NCBI GenBank assembly: GCA_905221605.1
Contig: CAJNDS010001535.1
Coordinates: forward strand, 675,368-720,144
Length of the DNA: 44,777 bases
Reading direction: 5' to 3'
From: Symbiodinium natans
Lineage: Eukaryota; Sar; Dinophyceae; Suessiales; Symbiodiniaceae
Shown here: positions 35,849 through 44,622 of the stretch, piece by piece
Position numbering within the stretch: the stretch's first letter is position 1
How the letters are laid out: every line of letters begins with the position of its first letter
Notes under the pieces: generated by a model
Database searches by the model: none
What the model was told of the DNA's origin: nothing
Seen by the model: the letters and a program-made list of their open reading frames with translations, nothing else
Program-made: the position numbers and the translations under genes

Positions 35849-35925
35849 GTTTAGGGTTTAGGGTTTAGGGTTTAGGGTTTAGGGTTTAGGGTTTAGGGTT
35901 TAGGGTTTAGGGTTTAGGGTTTAGA
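35849..35925. repeat. Telomeric array starting at an exon end
   Basis: Eleven clean TTTAGGG units. The first GT coincides with the predicted donor after CTCAG. Confidence 0.95.
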
Positions 35926-36076
35926 GTATCTCGGGGTTTTAGGGCTAGGGTTTTCTTGCCGGCAGCCCTGGGGTTGATATGCCCAATAGCTATTGCAAAT
36001 GTTTATGGTATATGGATCTGAATTCATTGGTAGATCATTTGCTCTAGGAAGAGTGATCTCAGTGTGCCATGGCTTG

Positions 36077-36218
36077 CCCTACTACCCCCCTCTATACGAT
36101 AATTCAGGCTATTTAGGGAGAATTAAGCTTAGTTAAGGTTATTTAAGGGGGGAACCTAGGGGGTAGTATCCCTAAACCCTAAACCCTAAACCCTAAACCC
36201 TAAAGGGGGGTAGTAGGG
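36077..36218. mobile_element. MITE, TIR CCCTACTACCCCCC, with telomeric array at a duplicated end
   Basis: The right end (GGGGGTAGTA) occurs twice, at 36159-36168 and 36209-36218, with five CCCTAAA units (36169-36204) between. The array thus sits between two copies of the terminal word. Confidence 0.65.
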
Positions 36219-36289
36219 GAACCCATGAGTGTGGCCACAAGACATGTGACGAAACTGAGGATGGCGACGCGGATCGGCACGATGCACGC

Positions 36290-36350
36290 TGCAGGCAAGA
36301 TCCGGCTTAGTGACCCCCTTGAACAGTCCGGAGTGCTGTGGCGTCAAGTA
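36290..36350 (+). CDS. Candidate internal exon with canonical donor
   Basis: After GCACGCTGCAG the frame reads KIRLSDPLEQSGVLWRQ and meets CAA|GTAAGT. The frame is also open upstream from about 36225. Family unknown. Confidence 0.45.
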
Positions 36351-36435
36351 AGTTCTGTGCTGTTGTCGACAGAAGATCATTGGAATTGCCAACCTTTGGT
36401 ATCTCTGAAGGAAGTATTGGAACAGGTAGTTCTAG

Positions 36436-36681
36436 TTAGAAGTTGTATGTGACATCTCGCGCTGCTGTGGTTTCAATGGAGCGGGTGCCGCAAAGCCTTC
36501 TTTTCTCTTCGAAGTGATGATGCCACGGCGGCCAGAGCTCGTCCCATTGCACAGCTGCTCGTGCCCGAAAAGGGATGTGCAGCTGCGCGGCTAGTTTCAC
36601 GTAGCATGCTTCGTGCTCCACAAGCAGTTCACCATACTCAAAAAAATCTGCCGTCATGTGCTTGATCGCTCCAGGAGACAT
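36436..36681 (-). CDS. Candidate minus-strand coding region, 81 aa
   Basis: The frame from ATG at 36681 reads FFEYGELLVEHEACYVKLAA, then a Trp-rich PPWHHHFEEKRRLCGT stretch. Composition and lack of repeats look truly coding. It is one of few minus-strand candidates outside the retroelement. It may be an exon of a longer gene or a decayed copy. Family unknown. Confidence 0.45.
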   Translation of the reverse strand: MSPGAIKHMTADFFEYGELLVEHEACYVKLAAQLHIPFRARAAVQWDELWPPWHHHFEEKRRLCGTRSIETTAARDVTYNF

Positions 36682-36976
36682 TCATGCAACCGGGTTGTTG
36701 CTTGCCTGGGTGTGCGCTGTGCACGGTGCGGCAGCACGAAAAGGAACCTATAGGGCATGCGAAAAGACGGTATCGCCAGTGCATAAAGCCACTTTCTTCG
36801 TAACGCGGCTAAGCCAGTGCTTGACTTGGGACCGCCAGCCCCTGTCCGCCCTTTGTGGAATGGTCAGGTCCCCTAAGAGACCCGCTAAGCTGTGCATGGT
36901 TTCTAGGTACACTACTCAGGAACCTCGAAACCCTAAACGTTTCCTAAGCCCCAAACCGAAATCTAAGGCCTGACAG

Positions 36977-37470
36977 CGTGTATCGTGATCTTTGCCCCGC
37001 CGGCTTCTACTGCGCAGAGGTGCGACATCGGCTGCGCTTTTAGAAATCTCAGCGCGGCAAGATCTGAAGACTCTTTGGGGCTGATGGTGAAACGGCCTTG
37101 GGTCTTGGGGTGTTTAGGGTTTAGGGTTTAGGGTTTAGGGTTTAGGGTTTACGGTTTCTGTTGAATCCCTGTACACCACGCCCCCATTGCTCAGGCAACG
37201 ACCTTCATCAACCGGTACAAGTTCCGATGTCCGCTGGGTCGTCTCCCCAGAATTTGGGGGTTTTTATGGGGTTTAGGGTCAGGGACCCTAAACCCTAAAC
37301 CCTAAACCCTAAACCCTAAACGGCCTAAAACCCTAAAACCCTAAACCCTAAACCCTATAAACCCTAAACCCTTTAGGGTTACATCCTAACCCATGCTGAA
37401 TGGCCCTGAGGCTTCTACTGTCCGGAGGGAACCGGTGCCCGAGCCGACCTGAAGTACTCCCGTCTCGCTT
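36977..37470 (+). CDS. Cys-rich CPxGFYC-repeat protein, three exons of a larger gene
   Basis: Exons: 36977-37019 (RDLCPAGFYCAE), 37195-37237 (FINRYKFRCPLG) and from 37411 (GFYCPEGTGARADLKYS). Junctions keep frame, and joining the last two rebuilds RCPLGFYCPEGT, the repeat typical of GCC2/GCC3-like extracellular Cys-rich proteins. Donors are GT (37020 and 37238), and acceptors follow TTGCTCAG and GGCCCTGAG. Both introns (175 and 173 nt) contain a telomeric array. Such proteins are usually secreted or surface-anchored; this fragment has no signal peptide or membrane segment. The 3' end of the third exon is not defined. Confidence 0.6.
37110..37157. repeat. Telomeric array within an intron
   Basis: Six TTTAGGG units in the 175-nt intron 37020-37194. 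Confidence 0.9.
37285..37378. repeat. Head-to-head telomeric array within an intron
   Basis: CCCTAAA units meet TTTAGGG at CCCTTTAGGG (about 37370), inside the 173-nt intron 37238-37410. Confidence 0.9.
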
Positions 37471-37504
37471 TTTCAAAGCAGTGCAGTGCATAGTTAAGAC
37501 GGTT

Positions 37505-37583
37505 CAGGGTTTAGGGTTTAGGGTTTAGGGTTTAGGGTTTAGGGTCTAGGGTCTAGGGTTTAGGGTTTAGGGTTTAGGGTTTA
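37505..37583. repeat. Interstitial telomeric array, TTTAGGG orientation
   Basis: Eleven units, two of them TCTAGGG, as in the array at 33789-33866. The two arrays are almost the same sequence. Confidence 0.95.
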
Positions 37584-37729
37584 GCGTGCACAATGATATA
37601 TGCGGTATGATATAGTAGGTTCTACTATCATGTAGTAGAATCTGGCAAAATATGGTAGAACAGTAAAACATAATACAGCGTATTTCATGAGAATGTAGTA
37701 CTCTCGGCGACAGGCGGGCTCTGCTCCAG

Positions 37730-37817
37730 GGTGTTGTTTGCGTGGAGAAGCGGGAGTTCTACCTGACGCAGAAGGCCCCGCGGAGTTTGTCAGCTCTTTG
37801 CCGCGATGCCTCTCGGG
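37730..37817 (+). CDS. Internal exon, unknown protein
   Basis: An 88-nt exon from CTCTGCTCCAG to a donor GTTAAGGTTTAGGG that opens a telomeric array. The peptide includes VVCVEKREFYLTQKAPRSLS. It could continue the CPxGFYC gene upstream, since EFYL is a Cys-poor variant of the repeat spacing; this is a guess. Confidence 0.5.
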
Positions 37818-37874
37818 GTTAAGGTTTAGGGTTTGGGGTTAGGGTTTAGGGTTTGGAGTTTAGGGTTTAGGGTT
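37818..37874. repeat. Telomeric array starting at a donor
   Basis: Eight degenerate units (TTAAGG, TTTGGGG, TTTGGAG). Confidence 0.85.
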
Positions 37875-38024
37875 AACCATGGGGACCTTCGTACTTGCAC
37901 GCAGCTGGGTCACGCAGCTGGGTTTAGGCACGACTGGACGGACGCTGAAGAAAGCTGTGTTTCTCAACTTCAAGTGCGCAAAACCGACCTGCAGACGAAA
38001 CCAGAAGCCCCAAAACGAATATGC

Positions 38025-38115
38025 GGGCTTACGATAGTAGGAGACCCCAACATAGACCTCCAAATAGTAGGATTCCCTTAAAGTAAGGACACCAATAAGG
38101 TCCCATTTGTAAACG
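38025..38115. mobile_element. Dispersed element H, inverted copy
   Basis: The reverse complement of this stretch (AAGGGAATCCTACTATTTGG...) resembles the units at 44040-44110 and 44623-44777. Confidence 0.5.
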
Positions 38116-38785
38116 CTTGCGCGCCGCCTCGGCAGCCGGGCCGGCCCAGAGCATGCTGGACAGGGGTCCCACAGAGGGTCCGATGAAGTCCCAGAGCGGG
38201 TTCTCAGGGGGCGTCCTACAAAGGGTCCTACTGGGCTAGAGTGCTCCCAACGTCGGGTGTGGGGGTGTGCCGGTGGTCCCAGGCGGGGTCGCGGGGAGGT
38301 GCGTTGAGGCACTCCCTGTGTAGGAGCTGCCGACGGGGGGGTGCTTCACCAAAAATTCTGCATGGGGGGAAGGGTGGATCCGGGTCTGCTTGTTCCGGAC
38401 GCTTCTCGGCTCAGCAGGAAGCCGAGGCGAATTTCGGAAACTTCCATATTTGCAGGTAACTGTGGCCTCCTTTTGAAGATCAGCTTTAGGATACATTCGC
38501 TGCAGTTGGCAGTCCTCATATCAGTATCATGTTGGGACCTTTCATGCTTACGTCGAGGTGGCACAGTACTGCCTTCGGCAGATTATGCGAAACAACTTCG
38601 AGTTCGTGGCGCTCGAGCAGATCCGACTTGCGCGGGTGGGGCCCTCATTTCGGTTGATTGCACTAGGCAGGACACCCCACATTATTCAGCCAGCGTTTGG
38701 CAGTTTAGGGGTAGAAGGGTTTTCTTCTTTCCATCTGACAAAGGTTGGCAGCTCTCAATCCTGGGCCCTGAAGTCTTTGCCCTAG

Positions 38786-38882
38786 GCCAACCTCCCGCTC
38801 ATCGACAAGAAGGAGCAGACCGAGATCCAGAGTAGCTGGATTCAGGCGCGCGCGCTGGATCTCGAGCGGGGCTCGGGCTTAG
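38786..38882 (+). CDS. Internal exon with GC donor, helical protein
   Basis: After TTTGCCCTAG the frame reads ANLPLIDKKEQTEIQSSWIQ, then RALDLERGSGL, ending at TTAG|GCTGGT. Length 97 nt. A strongly coding-like helical peptide of unknown family. Confidence 0.55.
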
Positions 38883-38952
38883 GCTGGTTTTACAGATTTT
38901 TAATCCTTCGGGAAGGCGGTACGATAAGGGTTGAGGGCGGAGTAACCTGGAG

Positions 38953-39042
38953 CAGGACTTCGAGCTCGCCTACTGCCAGGAGGATGCCATTTTGGCCGTG
39001 CCTGGCCTCAGCTTCGGTGCCGAAACTTCAGCGCTGCCCTGA
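38953..39042 (+). CDS. Candidate terminal exon, unknown protein
   Basis: After AACCTGGAG the frame reads QDFELAYCQEDAILAVPGLS and ends in TGA. It may follow the exon at 38786-38882, but I could not find a junction that keeps frame. Confidence 0.45.
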   Translation, partial: QDFELAYCQEDAILAVPGLSFGAETSALP

Positions 39043-39106
39043 GTCCAGATGTCTCGGAAGGTGTGGCGGAAGTACAAGGGCGATCTCTTGAAGGCTGGAA
39101 CAAGAG

Positions 39107-39176
39107 TCCCCCCCCCCCCCCCCCCAAAACCCCTAAAGCCCTAAGCCCTAAACCCTAAACCCTAAACCCTAAACCC
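39107..39176. repeat. C-run followed by a CCCTAAA array
   Basis: About eighteen C, then six telomeric units. Confidence 0.9.
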
Positions 39177-39225
39177 AAATTCTAGCTCGTGCTTTCAGAG
39201 CTGTCAGACACCCCCTTGTGCACAG

Positions 39226-39295
39226 GTCGGTGAAGAGCGGGAAGGCATTCTGGCCATGATTGCGGCCATCCAGAGTGTGGTACTGGGCCAAGCAA
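39226..39295 (+). CDS. Internal exon, unknown protein
   Basis: A 70-nt exon from TTGTGCACAG to a GT donor that leads into a telomeric array at 39300. The peptide is GEEREGILAMIAAIQSVVLG, a hydrophobic helix. Family unknown. Confidence 0.5.
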
Positions 39296-39297
39296 GT

Positions 39298-39402
39298 TCA
39301 GGGTCTAGGGTTTAGGGTTAGGGTTTAGGGTTTAGGGTTTAGGGTTTAGGGTTTAGCGTTTTTTCGGGTTTCGGGTTTAGGGTTTAGGGTTTAGGGTTTG
39401 CA
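39298..39402. repeat. Telomeric array filling an intron between two candidate exons
   Basis: TTTAGGG units run from just inside the donor at 39296 to TTTGCAG at 39403, so nearly all of this 108-nt candidate intron is telomeric. Confidence 0.85.
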
Positions 39403-39403
39403 G

Positions 39404-39510
39404 CTGGACAGATTCTTGGCATCGAGCTTTGTCTCCCGAGGACTTCTTCAAAGCGTCGCTGTTGACGAAGCTCTTGACTTCTCCTGAGCTGTACACCAAT
39501 AAGCCGGGAG
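39404..39510 (+). CDS. Internal exon, unknown protein
   Basis: After GGGTTTGCAG, 35 codons are open: WHRALSPEDFFKASLLTKLL, then TSPELYTNKPG. A GC donor at 39511 would keep phase with the frame after the MITE (SLGTYRKHFADARTYEHAAS, from 39632). Strongly coding-like; family unknown. Confidence 0.5.
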
Positions 39511-39528
39511 CCGATCTGCTGCATGGAC

Positions 39529-39638
39529 CCAGAGACTCCAAAACCTCTTAATTAAGGAATATACCTTAAATTATAATAGGAACCCTAATATGATTTAAGG
39601 TATATTCCTTAAAATTAAGGGGTCTTTGGAGTCTCTGG
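39529..39638. mobile_element. Palindromic MITE family A, copy 1, GGAC duplication
   Basis: A 110-bp element with inverted arms of about 45 bp (CCAGAGACTCC...GGAGTCTCTGG). GGAC flanks it at 39525-39528 and 39639-39642. The copy at 43564-43670 has its centre in the opposite orientation. It sits between two coding-like frames. Confidence 0.75.
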
Positions 39639-39730
39639 GGACCTACCGCAAGCACTTTGCCGATGCGAGAACCTACGAACATGCTGCGAGCACTGCTCCT
39701 GGGCCCCTGAGTGCACCCTTGTTAACTTCT
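39632..39730 (+). CDS. Candidate exon beginning inside a MITE end
   Basis: From the acceptor-like TTTGGAG in the MITE right arm the frame reads SLGTYRKHFADARTYEHAAS. It could follow the exon at 39404-39510. Donor not defined. Confidence 0.35.
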
Positions 39731-40070
39731 CAGTGCATTGTTTTTTCTTGTCTTCCTTTCGAAGCTTGTTGGGCGTGTTGGATGTGGAGTCCGGCTTGGG
39801 CGGGAGGTCAGCACGGATAAGGTGGCCTTTTTCCGTCGGTTGTTAAGGTTCGGACCCCCACAGCAACAGACGACCCCTCAACACAAGGGCCCCCAAGCAC
39901 AAGACAGAGTTCGCAGCCACCGGCTGTCGGTCGTTAGCTCACTCACGTGCAAACTACACCCGATGAATTTGGCAGCCTCGCGTCAAAACATGTCGTGTTT
40001 TCAGATAAACCATGTGCCTTTGTGTCGCACTTCGTGTAGTTGTCGGGCCTTTCGGGGGGATGTTTATCGA

Positions 40071-40100
40071 GGGAGGGGGGGGGGGGGGGGGGGGGGGGGG
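40071..40100. repeat. G tract of about 28 bp
   Basis: AGGG then an unbroken G run before AGGCGG. It could form quadruplexes. Confidence 0.9.
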
Positions 40101-40329
40101 AGGCGGACATCAAATGAAGAAGCAATAGTTTGCCTCCTGACGCACACACTCAGAGTGACGTGCAGGAAGGTCTGCCAGGGGCCTTGCCGTCGCCTGAAAA
40201 TGCCACCCCAAGTTGCCACTTGCTGCGAAAGCTGAGCCCTGTGCAGGTCAGGATCTGATGCGAAAACGAGACAAGGGTTTGGGGCACCCCCCCCCCCGTT
40301 TGGTGCTTAAGGCATGACTCGTGCTGCCT

Positions 40330-40615
40330 TCAAGCCCGTTAAACGGGCAAAAGTGAAACAGCGCAAGGCGTTTTCTGACTCTTGTAGAGGCATGGAAAAC
40401 TTCCATAGAAAGAGCAGCTGATGCCTTGGAGGCATAGTTGTCGTTTGGCTCCAGAACGAGCTCTCGGACGCCAGTAACGTCAGCTTGGCCGTCCACTTCC
40501 TGCGAAACGTTTGCTTCCAAAGCAACGTCGAGGGCAACTTTTTTTGTCTCAGCACTCCGGCAAGCGACAACGGCTGCACCGGCAACTTCCGGTTCCTCAG
40601 CATTTCCTCAAACCA
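40330..40615 (-). CDS. Candidate minus-strand exon, Val/Glu-rich
   Basis: The frame reads NAEEPEVAGAAVVACRSAET, then VALDVALEANVSQEVDGQAD and on to about 40330. An acceptor GTTTGAG|G would start it; upstream in the same frame a TGA separates a similar Glu/Val stretch. Family unknown. Confidence 0.4.
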
Positions 40616-40689
40616 CAGCGCCTTCAACTTCGACTTCCTCCACTTCTGCCTCTGCACAGTTCGGCCAATATGTCAAACATGCTGTATGT

Positions 40690-41227
40690 GTTCTATGTGT
40701 TATTCGCATTATGTGTTTTGTTCGTTTTATGTGCAGTAGTCGATTATCTTGCGTGACATGTAAAATGGAATCAATGTAATACATGTAGTATATGTACAGC
40801 ATGTACTCGATGTTCTGGATGTACTATGTTTAATATGCACTGTATGTATTATGTCTTTCGTTTTTGATTGTATGCATTCTGCAGTATACGGACGATATGC
40901 ATTACATGCAGTTTTTGCAATGTTTGCACTGCGTGCGTCATGTGTACGAACTATCTGCATTCGATGCCGTATATGTTTTCGCTCATTATCTGTATCTTTG
41001 TGTTCTAAGTGTTACATGTACTATATGAAGGTCATTCGGTATATGTGTTGTATACGTATGGATTCCACTTTTCAAGTTTATAGATTACATAGATACAAGA
41101 TGCATTGTACAGTTTAGGACATGTCTTCTACACGTTCTGCGCCACATTCTGCTTTATTCTATGATGCGACGTTATACTACGATGCTGTTCTACAGTGGGT
41201 TATCTGTTATCTTGTTGTATGTTATAG
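40690..41227. other. AT-rich stretch without recognised gene
   Basis: Rich in ATGTA, TGTATTATG and TACATG words, loosely repetitive. Open frames are short and Cys/Tyr-rich through composition. Confidence 0.4.
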
Positions 41228-41682
41228 TCTAAACCCTAAACCCTAAACCCCAAATGCAAGATTTTGCAGATGTGTCGCTGCAGTGGCACTGGGCAATGGT
41301 AAGGTGCAGCGAGCACAGCCAGCTCTTGTCGGGTAGAACTTTCCCGCTGGCGACTGAGATCCAGTCGCTTGTGTTTAGGGTTCAGGGTTTAGGGTTTCAG
41401 GTTTCAGGTTTCAGGTTTCAAGGTCAGACTTCGATCTTGGTCGGGTGAAGCTGTGGCAGCGCGCCGCTTGACCTCCCTGCTTGGAGCAGTCCCCAGGTAA
41501 AGAAGCCCAAGCCACCCCAAAGCGCGTCGATTTGCAATGCTGATATTGGTCAAGGTCGAGGAACTGCCCGCCAGATGCAGTGTCGAACCCTCAGAGAGGG
41601 CGATTTGACAGATGGAACTTCGGAGGGGCGATCCCATGATGGACTAAGCACCCTAAGCACCCTAAACCCTAAACCCTAAAAG

Positions 41683-41749
41683 TTGCGCATGCCAAGGAAC
41701 TGCAACAACATGACGCAGTTGGAGTGCTTGTGCACTGCACGCCTCACTG
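41683..41749 (+). CDS. Internal exon following a telomeric acceptor
   Basis: CCCTAAAAG ends the array 41646-41682, and the exon starts at the next base: AHAKELQQHDAVGVLVHCTP. Donor GC at 41750. A clear coding character; family unknown. Confidence 0.5.
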
Positions 41750-41852
41750 GCCAGCTTTATGTCATTCGGACACATATGGCATCATGTGAACTGCACACAC
41801 TCCCGAGATAACTTTCGCGCCTGGCAGAAAGATCCTGTGTGTGTGCCGCCAG

Positions 41853-41941
41853 CCTCTGCAACCGCCATGCTGGACTGCTTCGATGGGGATTATCCACCGG
41901 CGGATTGCGTGGACAACGCGGAGGATTGGACATTGGAATGA
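41853..41941 (+). CDS. Candidate terminal exon, acidic
   Basis: After GTGTGCCGCCAG the frame reads AMLDCFDGDYPPADCVDNAE, then DWTLE and TGA. It may be the next exon after 41683-41749. Family unknown. Confidence 0.45.
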
Positions 41942-41969
41942 CAGTGGGCATGGTAGTATTGAGGAAACG

Positions 41970-42150
41970 ACTTGGAGGTTCATGGTAACCGAACCATAAC
42001 TGCACATATATCCCAATTATAGCCCCATTAGGGTACTTGATGGGCTTATAAGTGGGTTATTATAACTCTATTAGGGTACTTGATGGGCTTATAAGTGGGA
42101 TAGTATAACTACACTTATCATTGGGTTATAAGTACCCTGAACCTCCAAGT
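41970..42150. mobile_element. MITE family D, copy 4
   Basis: Inverted ends ACTTGGAGGTTCATGGTA and TACCCTGAACCTCCAAGT. A 58-bp internal segment (ATTAGGGTACTTGATGGGCT...) is tandemly duplicated. Confidence 0.75.
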
Positions 42151-42219
42151 AGGGCCGGTCCTAGAGTTGCCACATGCGCTTAGTTGGAATCGATTCCCCA
42201 GTGCCTTGTCCTTGGACAG

Positions 42220-42291
42220 GATGCGACATGCCTGGACCTGTCAACAGATATGAAGAATGGTGGCGAGGCACAAATTGTTGCTGGAGACTAG
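42220..42291 (+). CDS. Candidate exon ending at a telomeric array
   Basis: After GTCCTTGGACAG the frame reads DATCLDLSTDMKNGGEAQIV, then AGD and TAG. The stop overlaps the start of a TTTAGGG array (42292-42328). Either a terminal exon or an internal one with an earlier donor. Confidence 0.45.
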   Translation, partial: DATCLDLSTDMKNGGEAQIVAGD

Positions 42292-42644
42292 GGTTTAGGG
42301 TTTACGGTTTAGGGTTTAGGGTTTAGGGATTAGGGACTAGACACCTGCCAGATGAAGAAAAACAATTCTCTGAGCCATGTCCCAGATTTGGAACCCCAAA
42401 TCCCAACAGCTTCCCGGTGGGTAGTCTTGAAGCATTCTGGGCTTGAAGCATGGCGCTTTGGTAGTAAGACGCCTTGTTGAGCGTAGCCTCCCTTCTGTGT
42501 CATCGCCTGATAGACAAGAGACCATAGATGCTAAGCGCTGTGAAATGAGGGCGGCTTGTTGCTAATGTTGTTGGTATTCTTGTTATTTGTATCACAATTC
42601 TCAAGACAGACTCTCTCACATCGCTAAATTTCCTGATTTATCAG

Positions 42645-42808
42645 CATTGTTCATATGGTCCATGCAGCAGGTCCATGCACTCCTCCGTAGTTCCTTAGCG
42701 CGCAGCTGGCAGATTGACGACTTCGACCTCATGGCTGGCAACTACCTCTACTATGTCCAAGAATCTCTCAAAGAGGAGGGGGCTGTGCTCAAGCCCCTAA
42801 ACTCATAA
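42645..42808 (+). CDS. Terminal exon, unknown protein
   Basis: After a pyrimidine tract and TGATTTATCAG, 54 codons are open and end in TAA. The peptide includes LFIWSMQQVHALLRSSLARS and WQIDDFDLMAGNYLYYVQES. This is the longest convincing plus-strand exon outside the main genes. The same frame is open upstream to 42587. Family unknown. Confidence 0.55.
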
Positions 42809-43128
42809 GCCGTAGACTTCTGATCCCTGCAGCGTTTTTTGGGATTCTCGGGATGGGACTTCGCTTCCCGGGTGTGGCTGGAAGTTCCGGCGCATCAAGA
42901 CGGCCACGACTGCATGCAGGCCTGAAGCAGCGATTTAATGCGCGGCGGCCGCCTCTGCTCGAAGCACCGCCATGCCTCCACATGCCTCAATGGTCACCCT
43001 GAACCCTGAACCCTAAACCCTACACCCGCAAAACATGACCATATCAGCGCAGCTTGCTGGTGGCGACACATGACTCTCGGAAGCAAAGCTTTTCTCCCAG
43101 AGTTGCTCTTCGTATTCCTCTCGTGCAG

Positions 43129-43185
43129 GAGATGCAGGCTCGATATGCCGAAGGGGAAAGTACCATGACGCGCTGTCCCTTTGGT
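43129..43185 (+). CDS. Candidate exon, unknown protein
   Basis: After TTCCTCTCGTGCAG the frame reads EMQARYAEGESTMTRCPFGG. Donor unclear. Confidence 0.35.
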
Positions 43186-43199
43186 GGGAGCCCCGGGCA

Positions 43200-43560
43200 A
43201 CCGGCCTCGGGCCTAGACTTACTCTTTAATGTTGTCAATACTGCTAATATTTCAATATTCTCATTGTTTTCATCATTATTATTATTAGTATGCATATTAT
43301 TAAGTACTCTTATTATTTCGAAGATTATTCCATGAATACTTCTAATATTCTTTGAGACGATGGCTTAGATGGATGCTATCGTTGGGCTAGGGTTTGCGCT
43401 CTAGGGTGTGTTTGGAGTTAAGAGGATACCAGGGTTGGTGAGGAGCGTGCAAAAAGGTTGGTGATACGTACTACCTAGCAAGAGATGAAGTCCAGCCGCA
43501 TTGCCAAGAGGCGTGCGACAGTTCTTTCAGACCTGCGCTGGATATCAATGGCACCCTACC
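43200..43560. other. No recognised gene
   Basis: AT-rich trinucleotide-like stretch (TATTATTAT) at 43255-43310, then unique DNA with no coding frame. Confidence 0.4.
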
Positions 43561-43563
43561 TAC

Positions 43564-43670
43564 CCAGAGACTCCAAAACCCCTTAATTAAGGAATATACC
43601 TTAAATCATATCAGGGTTCCTATTATAATTTAGGGTATATTCCTTAATTAAGGGGTTTTGGAGTCTCTGG
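43564..43670. mobile_element. Palindromic MITE family A, copy 2
   Basis: A 107-bp element with the same arms as 39529-39638 and its centre inverted relative to that copy. The two arms pair almost perfectly. No certain target duplication. Confidence 0.75.
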
Positions 43671-43889
43671 GTAACCCCCTCAACCCTGTCGCCAAAGCCT
43701 GCCGGACTCGCTTGGGGACGATCCTCGCCCAAGTAAACTTTGGCGCCCTAATCGTCACAAGAGCAGCGTTAAGAATCATATGGCCAATTCCCTAAGTCAT
43801 GATCCCTTTCTGGGGCATCCTACATTAGAGTGGCCGCCGTATCATCAGGACTGTAAAAGGGACCATATTTTTAGAGAAATGGCCATATG

Positions 43890-44028
43890 CATGATGACCG
43901 CCGTGATTGCCACGAAAGGCACCATGACGCCCAGCGATGGCGAAGTTGATCTGCGACAATGCGAGAAGAGAAGCTCTCCCACCGCCGCCTGGGGCAAGTT
44001 CAGACTTTTGGGGGGTTTCCGAAAGTAG
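43890..44028 (+). CDS. Candidate terminal exon, unknown protein
   Basis: The frame includes TMTPSDGEVDLRQCEKRSSP, then TAAWGKFRLLGGFRK and TAG. Weakly coding-like. Confidence 0.3.
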
Positions 44029-44622
44029 GGCTACAGGGAATACCCCACTGGGTCCTTCTTATAAGGGAATCCTAGTATTTGGGGGGTCTATATTTGGGGC
44101 CCATGATTTTCGTAAGCTTTGATTAGGGTCCAAGTGAAGGTTTTAGAAAGTCAAAGGTTGCCGCTCGTAAACGAAGGTTGGATTTCCCAACCTGTAAAAC
44201 GTCGTATGAGATTTCTGAATGTCAGAATGAGTTCCTTCGTGACATGCGGGTTTTTGCCGGGCTCACCAGGATCGTTGTCCAGCTGTGTCCACAGAACATG
44301 CTTTGGGATTCCAGTTCCATTTCGAAGAAAACAAACCTTTCGCGCTCTTGACGATGCGATGCTTGTTTTGTTTGCGGCTTTGGTCGACGTGCTTGTCACG
44401 TAGGGGCTGGGAAAAGTTCCTTGATGGACACCCACTCCTGCTGTTGCTCTGTTCACGTCCATACAATGCCTATGAGTAGCTTGCTCGTCGGTCGCTTCGC
44501 TCATCATCACGCACAGTCTGCGAAATTTGCAGCTGCCATGGATTTGGCACCCTGACTCATTGTTCAGTGGCCGCCATGGCGACACAGTGCTCAATGACTA
44601 GTTGGGACACCCTGAGCCCTAC

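Noticed and set aside
44151-44594. A 147-aa minus-strand protein
   Set aside because: The frame is long, but its composition is unremarkable, both strands are open in the area, and no motif supports it.
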